Below, one piece after another: positions 7,290 through 17,183 of a stretch of DNA of 64,000 nt. Origin of the DNA: Candidatus Peribacteria bacterium. GTDB lineage: Bacteria; Patescibacteriota; Gracilibacteria; UBA1369; UBA12463. Made by a program: the position numbers and the translations under genes. Below the pieces are notes generated by a model. It made no database searches and had not been told where the DNA came from. It saw only the letters and a program-made list of their open reading frames with translations. Location: contig CALRDN010000007.1 in the NCBI GenBank assembly GCA_943354965.1, positions 1-64,000 of the forward strand, in the 5' to 3' direction. Every line of letters begins with the position of its first letter. Position 1 is the first letter of the stretch.

Positions 7290-9536
7290 ATGGCAAAACT
7301 CAGATTTCTGCACATTATCGTACCGCAAGGTTCCGTCGAAGAGGGACAGAAGTGGGAGAGCAAGTTCCAGGGACTTCTTTTGAATCTCAGAAATACGATC
7401 GTGAGTAGACGATTTTCCTTTGAGTATTATGGGCACGCGCAGTATGCGTATTTTTATATTGCCGTCGAAGAGACACTCAAGGAGACGATAGAGTCGCTCA
7501 TTTACTCAACCTATCCTGATGCAGAAATTCAAGAGACGGAAGATTATACCAAGAGATTCGTTCCGGAAAAAATGGCTATCGCTGGAGCAGAAATTGGCGT
7601 TCACCACAGTGATGTCTACCCGATCAAAACGTATGAGGATTTCGGAGAGGACAGTATGTCTAGACTTTTTTCGGTGATTTCAAAAATTTCCGCCAACGAT
7701 CAAGTATGGATTCAGATCATCACAGAGCCACTTCCGGACACGGCATCATTTTTTTATATGAGAAACTGGCGCTATAGGTTTGCGGCGCTCCATCATTTTT
7801 TCTCAATCAAGGATCGTTTCCGCACGGGGGGAAGAAAAGCTATTAACGAAATGCGACATCACAAAGCCCATGAAAAGGACGCAGAGAAGCCATTTAGAAT
7901 CAGTATTCGTTGCGCCTATATCGCACCAACGCACGAGGAGGCCGATAGAAAGATTGAGGCGGTTATTAACTCATTTTATCAATTCAACGATAGTGACGTT
8001 AATGAGTTTCATGCGCATCACACCCATGATATCAAAAGATTCTTACGCGATTATAAGTTGAGACTCCACGGCACACCGTTCGTCGCGAGTACGAAAGAAA
8101 TTGCCACACTCTATCACCTTCCAAATGCAGATTTCGTTCCGCACATTGTGCACGTTCAAGCTCGTAAGGCCGATCCACCGCAGGACCTTCCTAGGCTTGG
8201 GGACGCAGATGTTTCTGGATTTGGCGTGACGAACTATCATAATAATTTCGTACCATTTGGTATTAAGCGTGACGACAGACGTCGTCATCTCTATACCGTC
8301 GGTAAGTCCGGTTCCGGTAAATCAAAACTTCTCGAACTTCTCATTATCGATGATATAAAAAATGGAAAAGGTTTCGGAGTTTTGGATCCACACGGCGATC
8401 TCATCGACAATATCATGCGATATATTCCAAAAGAACGTATCAACGATGTGATCCTTTTTGATCCCGCTGATACGGAATTTCCGATCGCCTTTAATCCAAT
8501 GGAAAGCGTAGACGACGCCTACAAAATGCAGGTAACAACCGGCTTTCTCAATATTTTCAAGAAAGTATTCGGCGACAACTGGACCTACCGTCTCGAGCAT
8601 GTGCTTCGTTATACAACACTTGCGCTTTTGGACAGTCCGAACACGACAGTGGTCTCTATTCAGAAAATGCTTACGGATAAGAATTACCGACAAAAAATTG
8701 TCTCACGCATTCAGGATACGACGGTAAAAAGTTTCTGGGTTTCTGAGTTTGCCGCATGGTCGGAGAAGTTCGATTCCGAGGCTATTACTCCCCTCCTGAA
8801 CAAAGTTGGTCAGTTGATTTCTACGAACATGATTCGTAATATTATTGGTCAGCCAAAGACGAAGTTTAATCTTCGTGACGTGATGGATAATAAAAAAATT
8901 CTCCTGATGAAGGTTTCGAAAGGTCTTCTGGGTGAGGAAAACTCAGGATTGATCGGATCAATGGTTATTACAAAATTATTTCAAGCGGCCATGAGCCGTG
9001 CAGATATGCTAGAAGAAAAACGTGAAGATTTTTATTTCTACGTTGATGAGTTTCAGAATTTCGCCACCGATACCTTCGCAGAAATTCTCTCTGAGGCACG
9101 TAAATATCGCCTCAATCTCACGATCGCCCACCAGTACATGGGGCAGCTCAATGATGTCGTCCGCAAGACAGTATTCGGTAACGTGGGTTCCATGGTGAGC
9201 TTCCGTGTAGGTGCTGAGGACGCGGCCGTTCTCGAAGGTGAGTACACGCCAGTCTTCAAGGTTCGCGATATTATTAATCTTGGAGTGCGAGAATTTTACA
9301 CAAAAATGTCCGTTAATGGTGAGCTGCGCGAGGCGTTCTCAGGCCGCACACTGAGCGTGCCACCCGTCACTGACGATCTCACGCAGGAAATCATCGCCGC
9401 CTCGCGCGCCAAATACTGCCTCCCCCGCAAAGAAGTCGACGAAGTCCTCGCCAAATGGGACGAGTCCGCCTCCGCCCCTCCAGCCCCCGAAGAAATCGCC
9501 GCCTCCGAAGAAAAATTCGAGGAGCCGATGATCTGA
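7290..9536 (+). CDS. Type IV secretion/conjugation-type ATPase (TraG/VirD4/TraM-like) common in Patescibacteria
   Basis: Walker A TVGKSGSGKSKLLELLIIDD; GFGVLDPHGDLIDNIMRYIP; YVDEFQNFATDTFAEILSEARKYRLNLTIAHQYMGQL. Confidence 0.85.
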   Translation: MAKLRFLHIIVPQGSVEEGQKWESKFQGLLLNLRNTIVSRRFSFEYYGHAQYAYFYIAVEETLKETIESLIYSTYPDAEIQETEDYTKRFVPEKMAIAGAEIGVHHSDVYPIKTYEDFGEDSMSRLFSVISKISANDQVWIQIITEPLPDTASFFYMRNWRYRFAALHHFFSIKDRFRTGGRKAINEMRHHKAHEKDAEKPFRISIRCAYIAPTHEEADRKIEAVINSFYQFNDSDVNEFHAHHTHDIKRFLRDYKLRLHGTPFVASTKEIATLYHLPNADFVPHIVHVQARKADPPQDLPRLGDADVSGFGVTNYHNNFVPFGIKRDDRRRHLYTVGKSGSGKSKLLELLIIDDIKNGKGFGVLDPHGDLIDNIMRYIPKERINDVILFDPADTEFPIAFNPMESVDDAYKMQVTTGFLNIFKKVFGDNWTYRLEHVLRYTTLALLDSPNTTVVSIQKMLTDKNYRQKIVSRIQDTTVKSFWVSEFAAWSEKFDSEAITPLLNKVGQLISTNMIRNIIGQPKTKFNLRDVMDNKKILLMKVSKGLLGEENSGLIGSMVITKLFQAAMSRADMLEEKREDFYFYVDEFQNFATDTFAEILSEARKYRLNLTIAHQYMGQLNDVVRKTVFGNVGSMVSFRVGAEDAAVLEGEYTPVFKVRDIINLGVREFYTKMSVNGELREAFSGRTLSVPPVTDDLTQEIIAASRAKYCLPRKEVDEVLAKWDESASAPPAPEEIAASEEKFEEPMI

Positions 9537-9541
9537 TGCGA

Positions 9542-9591
9542 GTCAGAAAAATAGCAACAATTATTCAACCAAATGTCAGGGAAAGTTTAGA
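9542..9591 (+). repeat. Dispersed element copy B
   Basis: GTCAGAAAAATAGCAACAATTATTCAAccaaatgTCAGGGAAAGTTTAGA. Confidence 0.75.
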
Positions 9592-9795
9592 ACGGTTTGC
9601 TACGCTTGAAGTGCCAAAAATGAATCCGGGACTTCCTCATGGTGAGGCCGACGATCTTGAGAGTCAAAACAATTATACCATATTTCGCGTGTAATCCTCA
9701 AGTACTAAGACAGCTTTAAGAACATAAATCCAGCTTCAACTAGTCATCCCGTAAACTCTCCGCTATACTATCCCCACATTCAAACGAAAATATTT

Positions 9796-11055
9796 ATGCA
9801 AAAATTTCTTGTTCGAGGAGGGCGTGCGCTCAAAGGTGAGGTGACAGTAAGCGGGTCAAAGAATGCGGCGTTACCGATTATCGGTGCGGCACTGCTTACA
9901 GATGAAACGACGGTACTTACCAATGTTCCCGAAATTAATGATGTTTATTCTCTTCTTACGATTCTCAAGGAATTTAATATTAAGTTCACATTCGAGAATC
10001 ACACACTGACGATTGAGCCAAAGGGTTTTAAATACAAGACTCCGCCAGAAGAGCTTGTGGCAAAAATGCGCGCATCGGTATTGATCGCACCGGCACTTCT
10101 TCATCGTAATGGAAGTTTTGATATGGCCTACCCGGGCGGTTGTGTATTGGGAAAAAGACCTCTCGATACGCATTCATTTGTGTTTAGAAAAATGGGAGCG
10201 ACGGTTTTGGAGGATGAAAAAAATCTCAAAGTTTCATGGAAAAAACGTGAACCGACGATCATGGTACTTCCGGAAATGAGCGTTACCGCAACAGAAAACG
10301 CCATTATGATGGCTGCTATCACACCAGGAGAGACGCAAATTAGATTGGCTGCTGCTGAGCCACACGTCCAGGATCTCTGCCATTTCATGAAAAAAATGGG
10401 ATGCAAAATTGATGGCATTGGTACGCACAACCTCACGGTACATGGTGTAAAAAAACTCAACGGAACCAAGTATGCTATTTGTGGTGACTATCTCGAGGCG
10501 GGAACATTTGCGCTCGCAGCCGTTATGACAAAAGGTGATGTAAAAATTCACGGCCTGCAGATGGACTATCTCGATAGTTTCTGGCAGAAGTTCGACGAGG
10601 CTGGTGTTCCATACGTATTAGAGAAAGATTCCATCCACATCAAACCAGCTAAAACAATTCATCAGGTAAAAGTTTTGCGAACCGCTGTATATCCAAGCTT
10701 CCCAACAGATCTCCAGGCTCCATTTGGAGCGCTTCTCACACAATCGAAAGGTGTAAGCAAAGTATTTGAAACACTTTTTGAGGGTCGCCTCAGTTATCTC
10801 TTTGAGTTAGAAAAAATGGGGGCGCATGTTGAGTTATTAAATCCTCATCAGGCACTCATCATCGGTCCAACCAAGCTTGTCGGCAAACCTGTATCCAGTT
10901 GTGATATTCGTGCCGGCGCCACCATGGTCCTCGCCGCCCTCGCCGCGAAAGGAGAGACCATCATCTCCGATATCAAATACATCGATCGCGGCTACGAACG
11001 ACTCGATGAAAAACTCCGACTACTCGGCGCCGATATTGAAAAAGTCGACATCTAG
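9796..11055 (+). CDS. murA: UDP-N-acetylglucosamine 1-carboxyvinyltransferase
   Basis: FLVRGGRALKGEVTVSGSKNAALPIIGAALL; YPGGCVLGKRPLDTH; FPTDLQAPF. Confidence 0.96.
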   Translation: MQKFLVRGGRALKGEVTVSGSKNAALPIIGAALLTDETTVLTNVPEINDVYSLLTILKEFNIKFTFENHTLTIEPKGFKYKTPPEELVAKMRASVLIAPALLHRNGSFDMAYPGGCVLGKRPLDTHSFVFRKMGATVLEDEKNLKVSWKKREPTIMVLPEMSVTATENAIMMAAITPGETQIRLAAAEPHVQDLCHFMKKMGCKIDGIGTHNLTVHGVKKLNGTKYAICGDYLEAGTFALAAVMTKGDVKIHGLQMDYLDSFWQKFDEAGVPYVLEKDSIHIKPAKTIHQVKVLRTAVYPSFPTDLQAPFGALLTQSKGVSKVFETLFEGRLSYLFELEKMGAHVELLNPHQALIIGPTKLVGKPVSSCDIRAGATMVLAALAAKGETIISDIKYIDRGYERLDEKLRLLGADIEKVDI

Positions 11056-11215
11056 GCATCAAAGGGAAAAAAAGAGGGAGGACAGCCCATCTCAGATACC
11101 TCATATTTGATTTGCTAAGAAATTGCTAGCACCACGAGGTACACCACGCTAAGGATTTGCTAAGTATTCAAATATTGATAAAAAGAACAAAGGTTTCAGA
11201 ACAGAAAAAAGATGG

Positions 11216-12085
11216 CTATCTTTGACGTATTATGCGCTCCACCCTCCCGTTCACCGGATCCACCACCATCTCCACCGTTCCCATCTGATCCGTCCGAAAA
11301 ATCTTCGTACCGACCCTCGCCAGCCTTTCCAGAGTTTCCGCCGTTGGGTGCCCATAGCGATTTTTCGACCCCACAGAAATTGAGGAAAACTGTGGACGAA
11401 CTGCACGCAAGAAGTCATCTCCCGAGCTAAAACGGCTCCCGTGGTGACCGACCTTGAGAATATCAGCATGTAAATCGATACCCGACATCAGCAACTTCTC
11501 CTCGCTCGGAATTCCGATATCCGCCGTGCCAAGCAACACGGCTCGACCCCCAACAACGATCCTGGAAACCAGCGAAGACTCATTCACCTTCGGCACATAC
11601 TTCCCCGCCAACGAAACCTCCGGCCAAATCACATCCATCTCAACACCCCGATCCAACCAGAAATCCGTCGCACTATATCCAATCCAGACAGGCACACCGC
11701 GCTCCCTCATTTTCTTACCAATCGCCTCCTGCATCGCCGTTCCCTGTTGCACCCCAATCACCATCGCCTGCCGCACATCGAACTGATCCATCAGCGCCAA
11801 CGCGCCACCGGCATGATCTTGATCGTACTGCGTCAACACCATCAGGTCGATACGATCATCAATCCATCCAATAGCATGCCTCAGAGGCTCAGGAATCACG
11901 CCAGGCGGCCCCACATCGATCAATATGCGATTTCCCCCGGGCGTAACAATCAACGTCGCGTCCCCCTGTCCAATATCCAGAAAATAAATATGCAACTTCC
12001 CATCGGGCAGCTGTCCCAAACTGCTTATGCAAAAATATCCAATCAACCCTAAGCTCGCTAACCATATGAAAAAAAATCGTGCCAT
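11216..12085 (-). CDS. ComEC C-terminal-like metallo-beta-lactamase-fold hydrolase, secreted or membrane-anchored
   Basis: LHIYFLDIGQGDATLIVTPGGNRILIDVG; VLTQYDQDHAGG; ILKVGHHGSRFSS; PQFSSISVGSKNRYGHP. Confidence 0.85.
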   Translation of the reverse strand: MARFFFIWLASLGLIGYFCISSLGQLPDGKLHIYFLDIGQGDATLIVTPGGNRILIDVGPPGVIPEPLRHAIGWIDDRIDLMVLTQYDQDHAGGALALMDQFDVRQAMVIGVQQGTAMQEAIGKKMRERGVPVWIGYSATDFWLDRGVEMDVIWPEVSLAGKYVPKVNESSLVSRIVVGGRAVLLGTADIGIPSEEKLLMSGIDLHADILKVGHHGSRFSSGDDFLRAVRPQFSSISVGSKNRYGHPTAETLERLARVGTKIFRTDQMGTVEMVVDPVNGRVERIIRQR

Positions 12086-12135
12086 ACCTTACAGTAGAGC
12101 ACGACTTCTTAACATTTTCATGACACGCCTACGAT

Positions 12136-13818
12136 TTAGGCCTTCGACTTCTTCTGCTTTTTGCGACCGAATACACGTCCGAACCCGATTGACATTAATG
12201 CAAGAAGTCCAATCTCAGGACCGGTCTCAGTGAGACGAATCTTTACGGTTTTGCCCTTGCTCTCATTGCCATTTGCATCCTTGGCTGTGATTTTGTAATA
12301 GTGATATCCAGGTTCAAGTTCCGGTGATTCAAAAGCGATATTCTCCTTGGTGAGCGAAGTGAGTTGTCCATATTTTTTACCATCCAAACTTCGGTAAATA
12401 ATATATTCCAACAAATCTCCGGCAGAGTTTTTACTCTTCGTCCAAGATAATTTTGCCGTCATAGTTTTCACCGTCTTTGCGACAAAGTTCGTAACTTCTT
12501 CAGGAGGGGTAATATCTTTTTTTACGATAGTAGCTATCTCGCTTACGAAATCAAAAGTAGAATTTTTTGGTGTCATCTCTGCGCCCTTATCATCCAAAAT
12601 ACCGGTCATCACGAGAGTGTAATTCACCTTCGGTTCCATGGTAGCCGTAAGAGTAGCAACCATCTTGGTCTCATCAATTTCAAAAGAGGAAAGAGAGAAT
12701 TTTGCCTTCTTATCATCTTTTTTTGTAATAGAGAAATTTTGAGTAGGATCGGTATTCAACACAACCGGTTTCGAGAAAGTAACTTTTAGCGTTGTATCGT
12801 TGAGAACCTCAAGCTTGCTGATTTTGACGGTATCGGTACTGGCGGCTTCAGTAGAAGCAATCAATGAATTTTTTGTAACTACCTCGGCGGCAGGAGCTGC
12901 AGGATGAGCCTTGAGATAGGCCTCAAGAGTAACAGCGCTTCCCTTGAACTGACCAACATCGGATGTCCCGCTGCTAATTGGATTGCCAGCGAGGTCTTCT
13001 ACATCGCTACTTACCGTAATAATATAATCGCTATCCGGATTCTGATCAGCCGTATCTACAAGAACGACAGTACCCGTCTTATCGCTTGGATCCATGAAGG
13101 CATCATTGACGACAAGTTTTTCATAGACGAGATTATCCTGAACGGTGAATGCCTTATCAGGTTTTACAGATGGAAGTGTAACCGGCTCGGAGAATGTTAC
13201 CTTTACCTGTCCCTTGTAGACAGCAGTTGCACTCTTCACCGTTGGAGCTGTTGTGTCGGCTGCGCTAGGGGTTGTGGCAGCAACGAGATCTGTGGCTTTT
13301 GCTTCTGGAGCTACGGATGTTGTTGTCTTGCTCGTATCAACACCATTCACCGCGGCGACGACCTTGCTAAACGGTTTTACCGTGACATACGGACTATAAC
13401 TCTCACTCTCATTACCCGCTGCATCCAGCGCCGTAACAGCCATGTAATATGTTTTTCCATTTTCAAGTTTCTTCACCTCATAGGTCGTCACATTTTCAAT
13501 CTTCTTACTCTCGGCATACTTCGCCGTATTCAGCTCGGTCACCTCATCGGGACCAACATATACTTTGTATCCGGTTACAGCGGTGTCATCTTTGGCTGCG
13601 TCCCAGCTCAGAGAAACCATCCCATCGCCGATAACAGCAGTGAGTTTTTCGACATCAGTCGGAGGAGTGGTATCTTTTTTTGGAGTGGCAGCAAGTACGA
13701 CACTACCCATACTGAGTAACAAAGCCGTGCCAACAAATGAACCAATAAGAGCCTGGAGAGAACGTCGTGTCATAGGATGTTTGTTTATATGTGTATTTAT
13801 TTCTGTACATTGTACCAA
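12136..13818 (-). CDS. Surface protein with fibronectin type III and Ig-like repeats and an LTETG-type C-terminal anchor
   Basis: Two FN3-like segments (PPTDVEKLTAVIGDGMVSLSWDAAKDDTAVTGYKVY and PPEEVTNFVAKTVKTMTAKLSWTKSKN..LEYIIYRS); signal peptide; C-terminal RLTETGPEIGLLALMSIGFGRVFGRKKQKKSKA. Confidence 0.75.
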   Translation of the reverse strand: MVQCTEINTHINKHPMTRRSLQALIGSFVGTALLLSMGSVVLAATPKKDTTPPTDVEKLTAVIGDGMVSLSWDAAKDDTAVTGYKVYVGPDEVTELNTAKYAESKKIENVTTYEVKKLENGKTYYMAVTALDAAGNESESYSPYVTVKPFSKVVAAVNGVDTSKTTTSVAPEAKATDLVAATTPSAADTTAPTVKSATAVYKGQVKVTFSEPVTLPSVKPDKAFTVQDNLVYEKLVVNDAFMDPSDKTGTVVLVDTADQNPDSDYIITVSSDVEDLAGNPISSGTSDVGQFKGSAVTLEAYLKAHPAAPAAEVVTKNSLIASTEAASTDTVKISKLEVLNDTTLKVTFSKPVVLNTDPTQNFSITKKDDKKAKFSLSSFEIDETKMVATLTATMEPKVNYTLVMTGILDDKGAEMTPKNSTFDFVSEIATIVKKDITPPEEVTNFVAKTVKTMTAKLSWTKSKNSAGDLLEYIIYRSLDGKKYGQLTSLTKENIAFESPELEPGYHYYKITAKDANGNESKGKTVKIRLTETGPEIGLLALMSIGFGRVFGRKKQKKSKA

Positions 13819-13945
13819 ATATAAGTAGAAATGTCAAGTGGCCTAGCGCATGGTATTGAATGTATACCAAGCCACAACAATGCTGTTTGTACAAAGGCTT
13901 TTCTTCTGATAAATTACGGTAAAAGAGCTTACAAACCTTAGGAAC

Positions 13946-16894
13946 ATGAAGTTACGAATTGCATCAGAAATATCACTTGGAGTACCGCGACTACTTCTCG
14001 GCATCATTACGGTAAAAAACGCGAATAATTCACGGACAAATTCAGTAATTCCGCAGCTTTTGCGTGGGACGATAGCTTCAAAGCAGAAAGAGCTTCAAAA
14101 GGTGGTAATAGAGAGCCGAGAGAGTGTGGAGCTTTGGAAATTAATTGATAAAAAACCGCATATTCTCGACGTGCTCGAGACGGTTGAGCAAAATGATTAT
14201 CTCACCTTTGGAAACTCACTGGAGGATTTGGCATTTTACTTTTCTGTACGATACGAAGTGCCAATAGCCGCCCTCGACCTCGACGAGGTCTCGGGCGACA
14301 TCGAACTCTGCCGAGCCGGTGGCAACGAGCCATTCCGACCACGTGCCTCCATCAAACTCGAACACGCAGAAGTGAATGAGGTCGTATATCGTGATCGCGC
14401 GGGAGTAGTGAGTCGCGACTGGAGCAAGTCTATTTCTCAGCGAACCGCTCTGACGAATGACACTCGAAATGCCGCATGGATTATTGAAACAATTGGAGAG
14501 GTACCTCTCGAAAAATTAAAAACCATACTCAAGGATATGGAAAAAACTATTCGCACCTACTGTGGGGGTACGGTTGATATGGCTATTATCGGAGAGACCG
14601 TTACGGAAATTGATCTCGGCGTTACAGGAACATCAGGCGTGAATGATAGCGAGTACAAGCCAGATCCACGACGTCTCGCCTTCCACCAGAAACTACTTGA
14701 AAATTTTGAAAAGATGCGCAGAGATAGTAAATCAGGGAAAAAAAGTGGAGGCATTTCACTTTTTGCGAAGGCCACCCCCGCACCAATTCTTCCCGAGCCA
14801 ATTGCCGAAAAAACATTGCCAGCCCGGGCTGAAGAAAAACAGCTGCCGGCACCGGATGAGGAGAAGGAATTACCACCACCCGATGAAGAAAAGAAGCTAC
14901 CTCCACCAGCTGAGGAGAAAGAATTACCATCCCCTGCAGAGGAAAAATTATTACCCCAAGGGAAAGTCTTGCTAGACCTCCCCGCACCTACAAAAAATGA
15001 AGCATCTCTTATCGAAATGCTTACGAAAAAATTCATCAAACCAGCATCAGCACCGGCCAATACCTCCCCAGTTCTTCTTGGCGCTCTCATTCAATCTAAC
15101 CTGAAAAAGGCTGTAGCTGCGGCATTTCCGGACGTTGCAGAGATTGCAGATTTTGAGCCGTTTGTAGAATTAGCAAAAGACGCCGCCCATGGTGATTACG
15201 CTACGAACGCTGCAATGGCCCTCAGCAAGACACTCAAAAAAGCGCCACAGCAGGTCGCAAACGCCATTATGGAGAACTTTGAAAAACCAGAATTTCTCTC
15301 AAAACTTGAGTTCGCTCAACCGGGATTTATTAATTTTACACTTTCTGCAGATTGGGTAGAGGCACAACTTCCGGAAATCATTTCAAAGAAATCGGTCTAC
15401 ATCAAGCCGGATATCGGACAGAAGCAGACGGTGCTCGTAGAGTATTCTTCTCCAAATATTGCCAAACCTCTTGGTGTACATCATCTCCTTTCGACAATTA
15501 TCGGACAGGCGCTCTATAACATTTATGACTACCTCGGTTACAAAACAGTCGCTATCAACCACATCGGCGATTGGGGCACACAGTTCGGAAAATTAACGGT
15601 CGCCTACAAACTCTGGGGCGATAAGAAAAAAGTGGAAAAAGATCCAATTGAAGAGCTTCTTCGATTGTATGTAGAGTTCCATAATGAAGTAGAAAAAGAC
15701 AAAACTCACGGCGAAGAGCTCGAGCAGCAGGCACGAGATGAGTTCAAAAAATTAGAAAATGGAGATAAGGAAAATACAAAATTGTGGCAGTGGTTTGTGG
15801 CAATGAGCCTCAAGGACGCACAGAAAACCTATGATGCCCTTGGTGGTATTCATTTTGACAAAATTCAAGGAGAGAGCTTCTACAGCGACAAAATGGATGA
15901 CATCGTCGTCGAGGGAAAAGAGAAAAAAGTTTTTGAGACCGGAGAAGAAGGCGCACTCATCGTGAAATTCGAAGATGATAAGTACACTCCATTCCTCGTA
16001 CAGAAATCTGATGGTGCTACACTCTACGGAACACGCGATCTCGCCGCTGCAAAATATCGTCTCAAAACATGGGAACCATTAAAGGTTTTGTATGTGGTCG
16101 ATGTCGCGCAATCACTGCACTTCCAGCAGTTATTTGAAACCGCCAAAATGCTTGGATGGTATGAAGATAAATCTCCTCTCGTGCATGTTTCTTTCGGACG
16201 TATGCGTTTCGAGGATGAAAAAATGAGTACGCGTAAGGGAAATATTGTGAGATTGAATGAAGTACTCCTCGAGGCGGTAGAGCGCGCGAAGAAGATCGTG
16301 GCTCAGAAGTCTCCCGACGTTCCCGAAAAAAAGCACGCCGACCTCGCGCGCATCATCGGTATCGGCTCCGTAAAATACAACATTCTCTGCCAAAATCGCT
16401 CCACCGACATCGTCTTCCAGTGGGACAAGATTCTCTCTCTCGATGGCAACAGCGCGCCGTATCTTCAGTACACTCACGCCCGCGCAAACAGCATCCTCAA
16501 AAAAGCGAACACAGAGAAACGCGCTGACCGCAAAAAATCCGAAAATCAATTCACGCTCTTCGATGCAATTGCCAATAACGAATCTCAGGAAAATGCCGCA
16601 TCAGGATCGGAAGTAAACACCGACAAGAAACCTTGTGAACTCATCCTCGCCGCTCACCTCCTCAAATTTGCCGAGGCGGTTGTCCGTGCAGCCGAGGAGT
16701 ATCGCCCAAACCTCATTACCAACTATCTCTACGAAACGGCAAAGCTCTTCAATACCTTCTACCATGAGGTACCGGTCCTCCAGGCCGAATCAGAGCACCT
16801 TCGTAACTTCCGTCTCTCGTTAACCCGTGCCACCAAGCTCATCATCAAGGAAGGCCTAGAGCTCATCGGCGTTGAGGTTCCAGAGGAGATGTAA
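13946..16894 (+). CDS. argS: Arginyl-tRNA synthetase with N-terminal B3/B4-like tRNA-editing domain and EEKxLPxP repeat linker
   Basis: C-terminal ArgRS: VEYSSPNIAKPLGVHHLLSTIIG, NHIGDWGTQFGKL, FGRMRFEDEKMSTRKGNIV, LQYTHARANSIL. N-terminal ca. 60-225 aa resembles PheT B3/B4 (COG3382-like). Confidence 0.93.
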   Translation: MKLRIASEISLGVPRLLLGIITVKNANNSRTNSVIPQLLRGTIASKQKELQKVVIESRESVELWKLIDKKPHILDVLETVEQNDYLTFGNSLEDLAFYFSVRYEVPIAALDLDEVSGDIELCRAGGNEPFRPRASIKLEHAEVNEVVYRDRAGVVSRDWSKSISQRTALTNDTRNAAWIIETIGEVPLEKLKTILKDMEKTIRTYCGGTVDMAIIGETVTEIDLGVTGTSGVNDSEYKPDPRRLAFHQKLLENFEKMRRDSKSGKKSGGISLFAKATPAPILPEPIAEKTLPARAEEKQLPAPDEEKELPPPDEEKKLPPPAEEKELPSPAEEKLLPQGKVLLDLPAPTKNEASLIEMLTKKFIKPASAPANTSPVLLGALIQSNLKKAVAAAFPDVAEIADFEPFVELAKDAAHGDYATNAAMALSKTLKKAPQQVANAIMENFEKPEFLSKLEFAQPGFINFTLSADWVEAQLPEIISKKSVYIKPDIGQKQTVLVEYSSPNIAKPLGVHHLLSTIIGQALYNIYDYLGYKTVAINHIGDWGTQFGKLTVAYKLWGDKKKVEKDPIEELLRLYVEFHNEVEKDKTHGEELEQQARDEFKKLENGDKENTKLWQWFVAMSLKDAQKTYDALGGIHFDKIQGESFYSDKMDDIVVEGKEKKVFETGEEGALIVKFEDDKYTPFLVQKSDGATLYGTRDLAAAKYRLKTWEPLKVLYVVDVAQSLHFQQLFETAKMLGWYEDKSPLVHVSFGRMRFEDEKMSTRKGNIVRLNEVLLEAVERAKKIVAQKSPDVPEKKHADLARIIGIGSVKYNILCQNRSTDIVFQWDKILSLDGNSAPYLQYTHARANSILKKANTEKRADRKKSENQFTLFDAIANNESQENAASGSEVNTDKKPCELILAAHLLKFAEAVVRAAEEYRPNLITNYLYETAKLFNTFYHEVPVLQAESEHLRNFRLSLTRATKLIIKEGLELIGVEVPEEM

Positions 16895-17074
16895 TATATG
16901 TAAATATATATTATCGCTTATTCATGCAGGCTTCACCCGATTCGACGAAATTGGAGCCGCTACGGCATCAGCCGCATCACCGCAAAGCTAAAAACCCCCT
17001 TCCAAAAATTATTTTCCTAGGTATAATTTCCCCGCAACCACACCGAAGGTGGGATTTCGTTCCCAGGTGTACGT

Positions 17075-17164
17075 GGAGAGATGGCCGAGCGGTTGAAGGC
17101 GATAGTCTTGAAAACTATTAGGCGCGCAAGCGTCTCGTGAGTTCGAATCTCACTCTCTCCGCCA
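17075..17164 (+). tRNA. tRNA-Ser (anticodon UGA), CCA encoded
   Basis: GGAGAGA acceptor pairs with TCTCTCC-G-CCA; anticodon loop CTTGAAA; long variable arm; GTTCGAATC T-loop. Confidence 0.95.
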
Positions 17165-17183
17165 TTTTGAATTTTCGGAATAA

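Noticed and set aside
11109-11164. Direct repeat GATTTGCTAAG (11109 and 11154) downstream of murA
   Set aside because: Only two short copies in an AT-rich gap, with no hairpin or gene association.
12904-13719. 271-aa plus-strand ORF opposite the FN3 surface protein
   Set aside because: Antisense to repeat-containing coding sequence; no recognisable domain.
14557-15090. 177-aa Gly/Ser/Phe-rich minus ORF opposite the ArgRS linker
   Set aside because: Repetitive sequence is the reverse reading of the EEKxLPxP linker.
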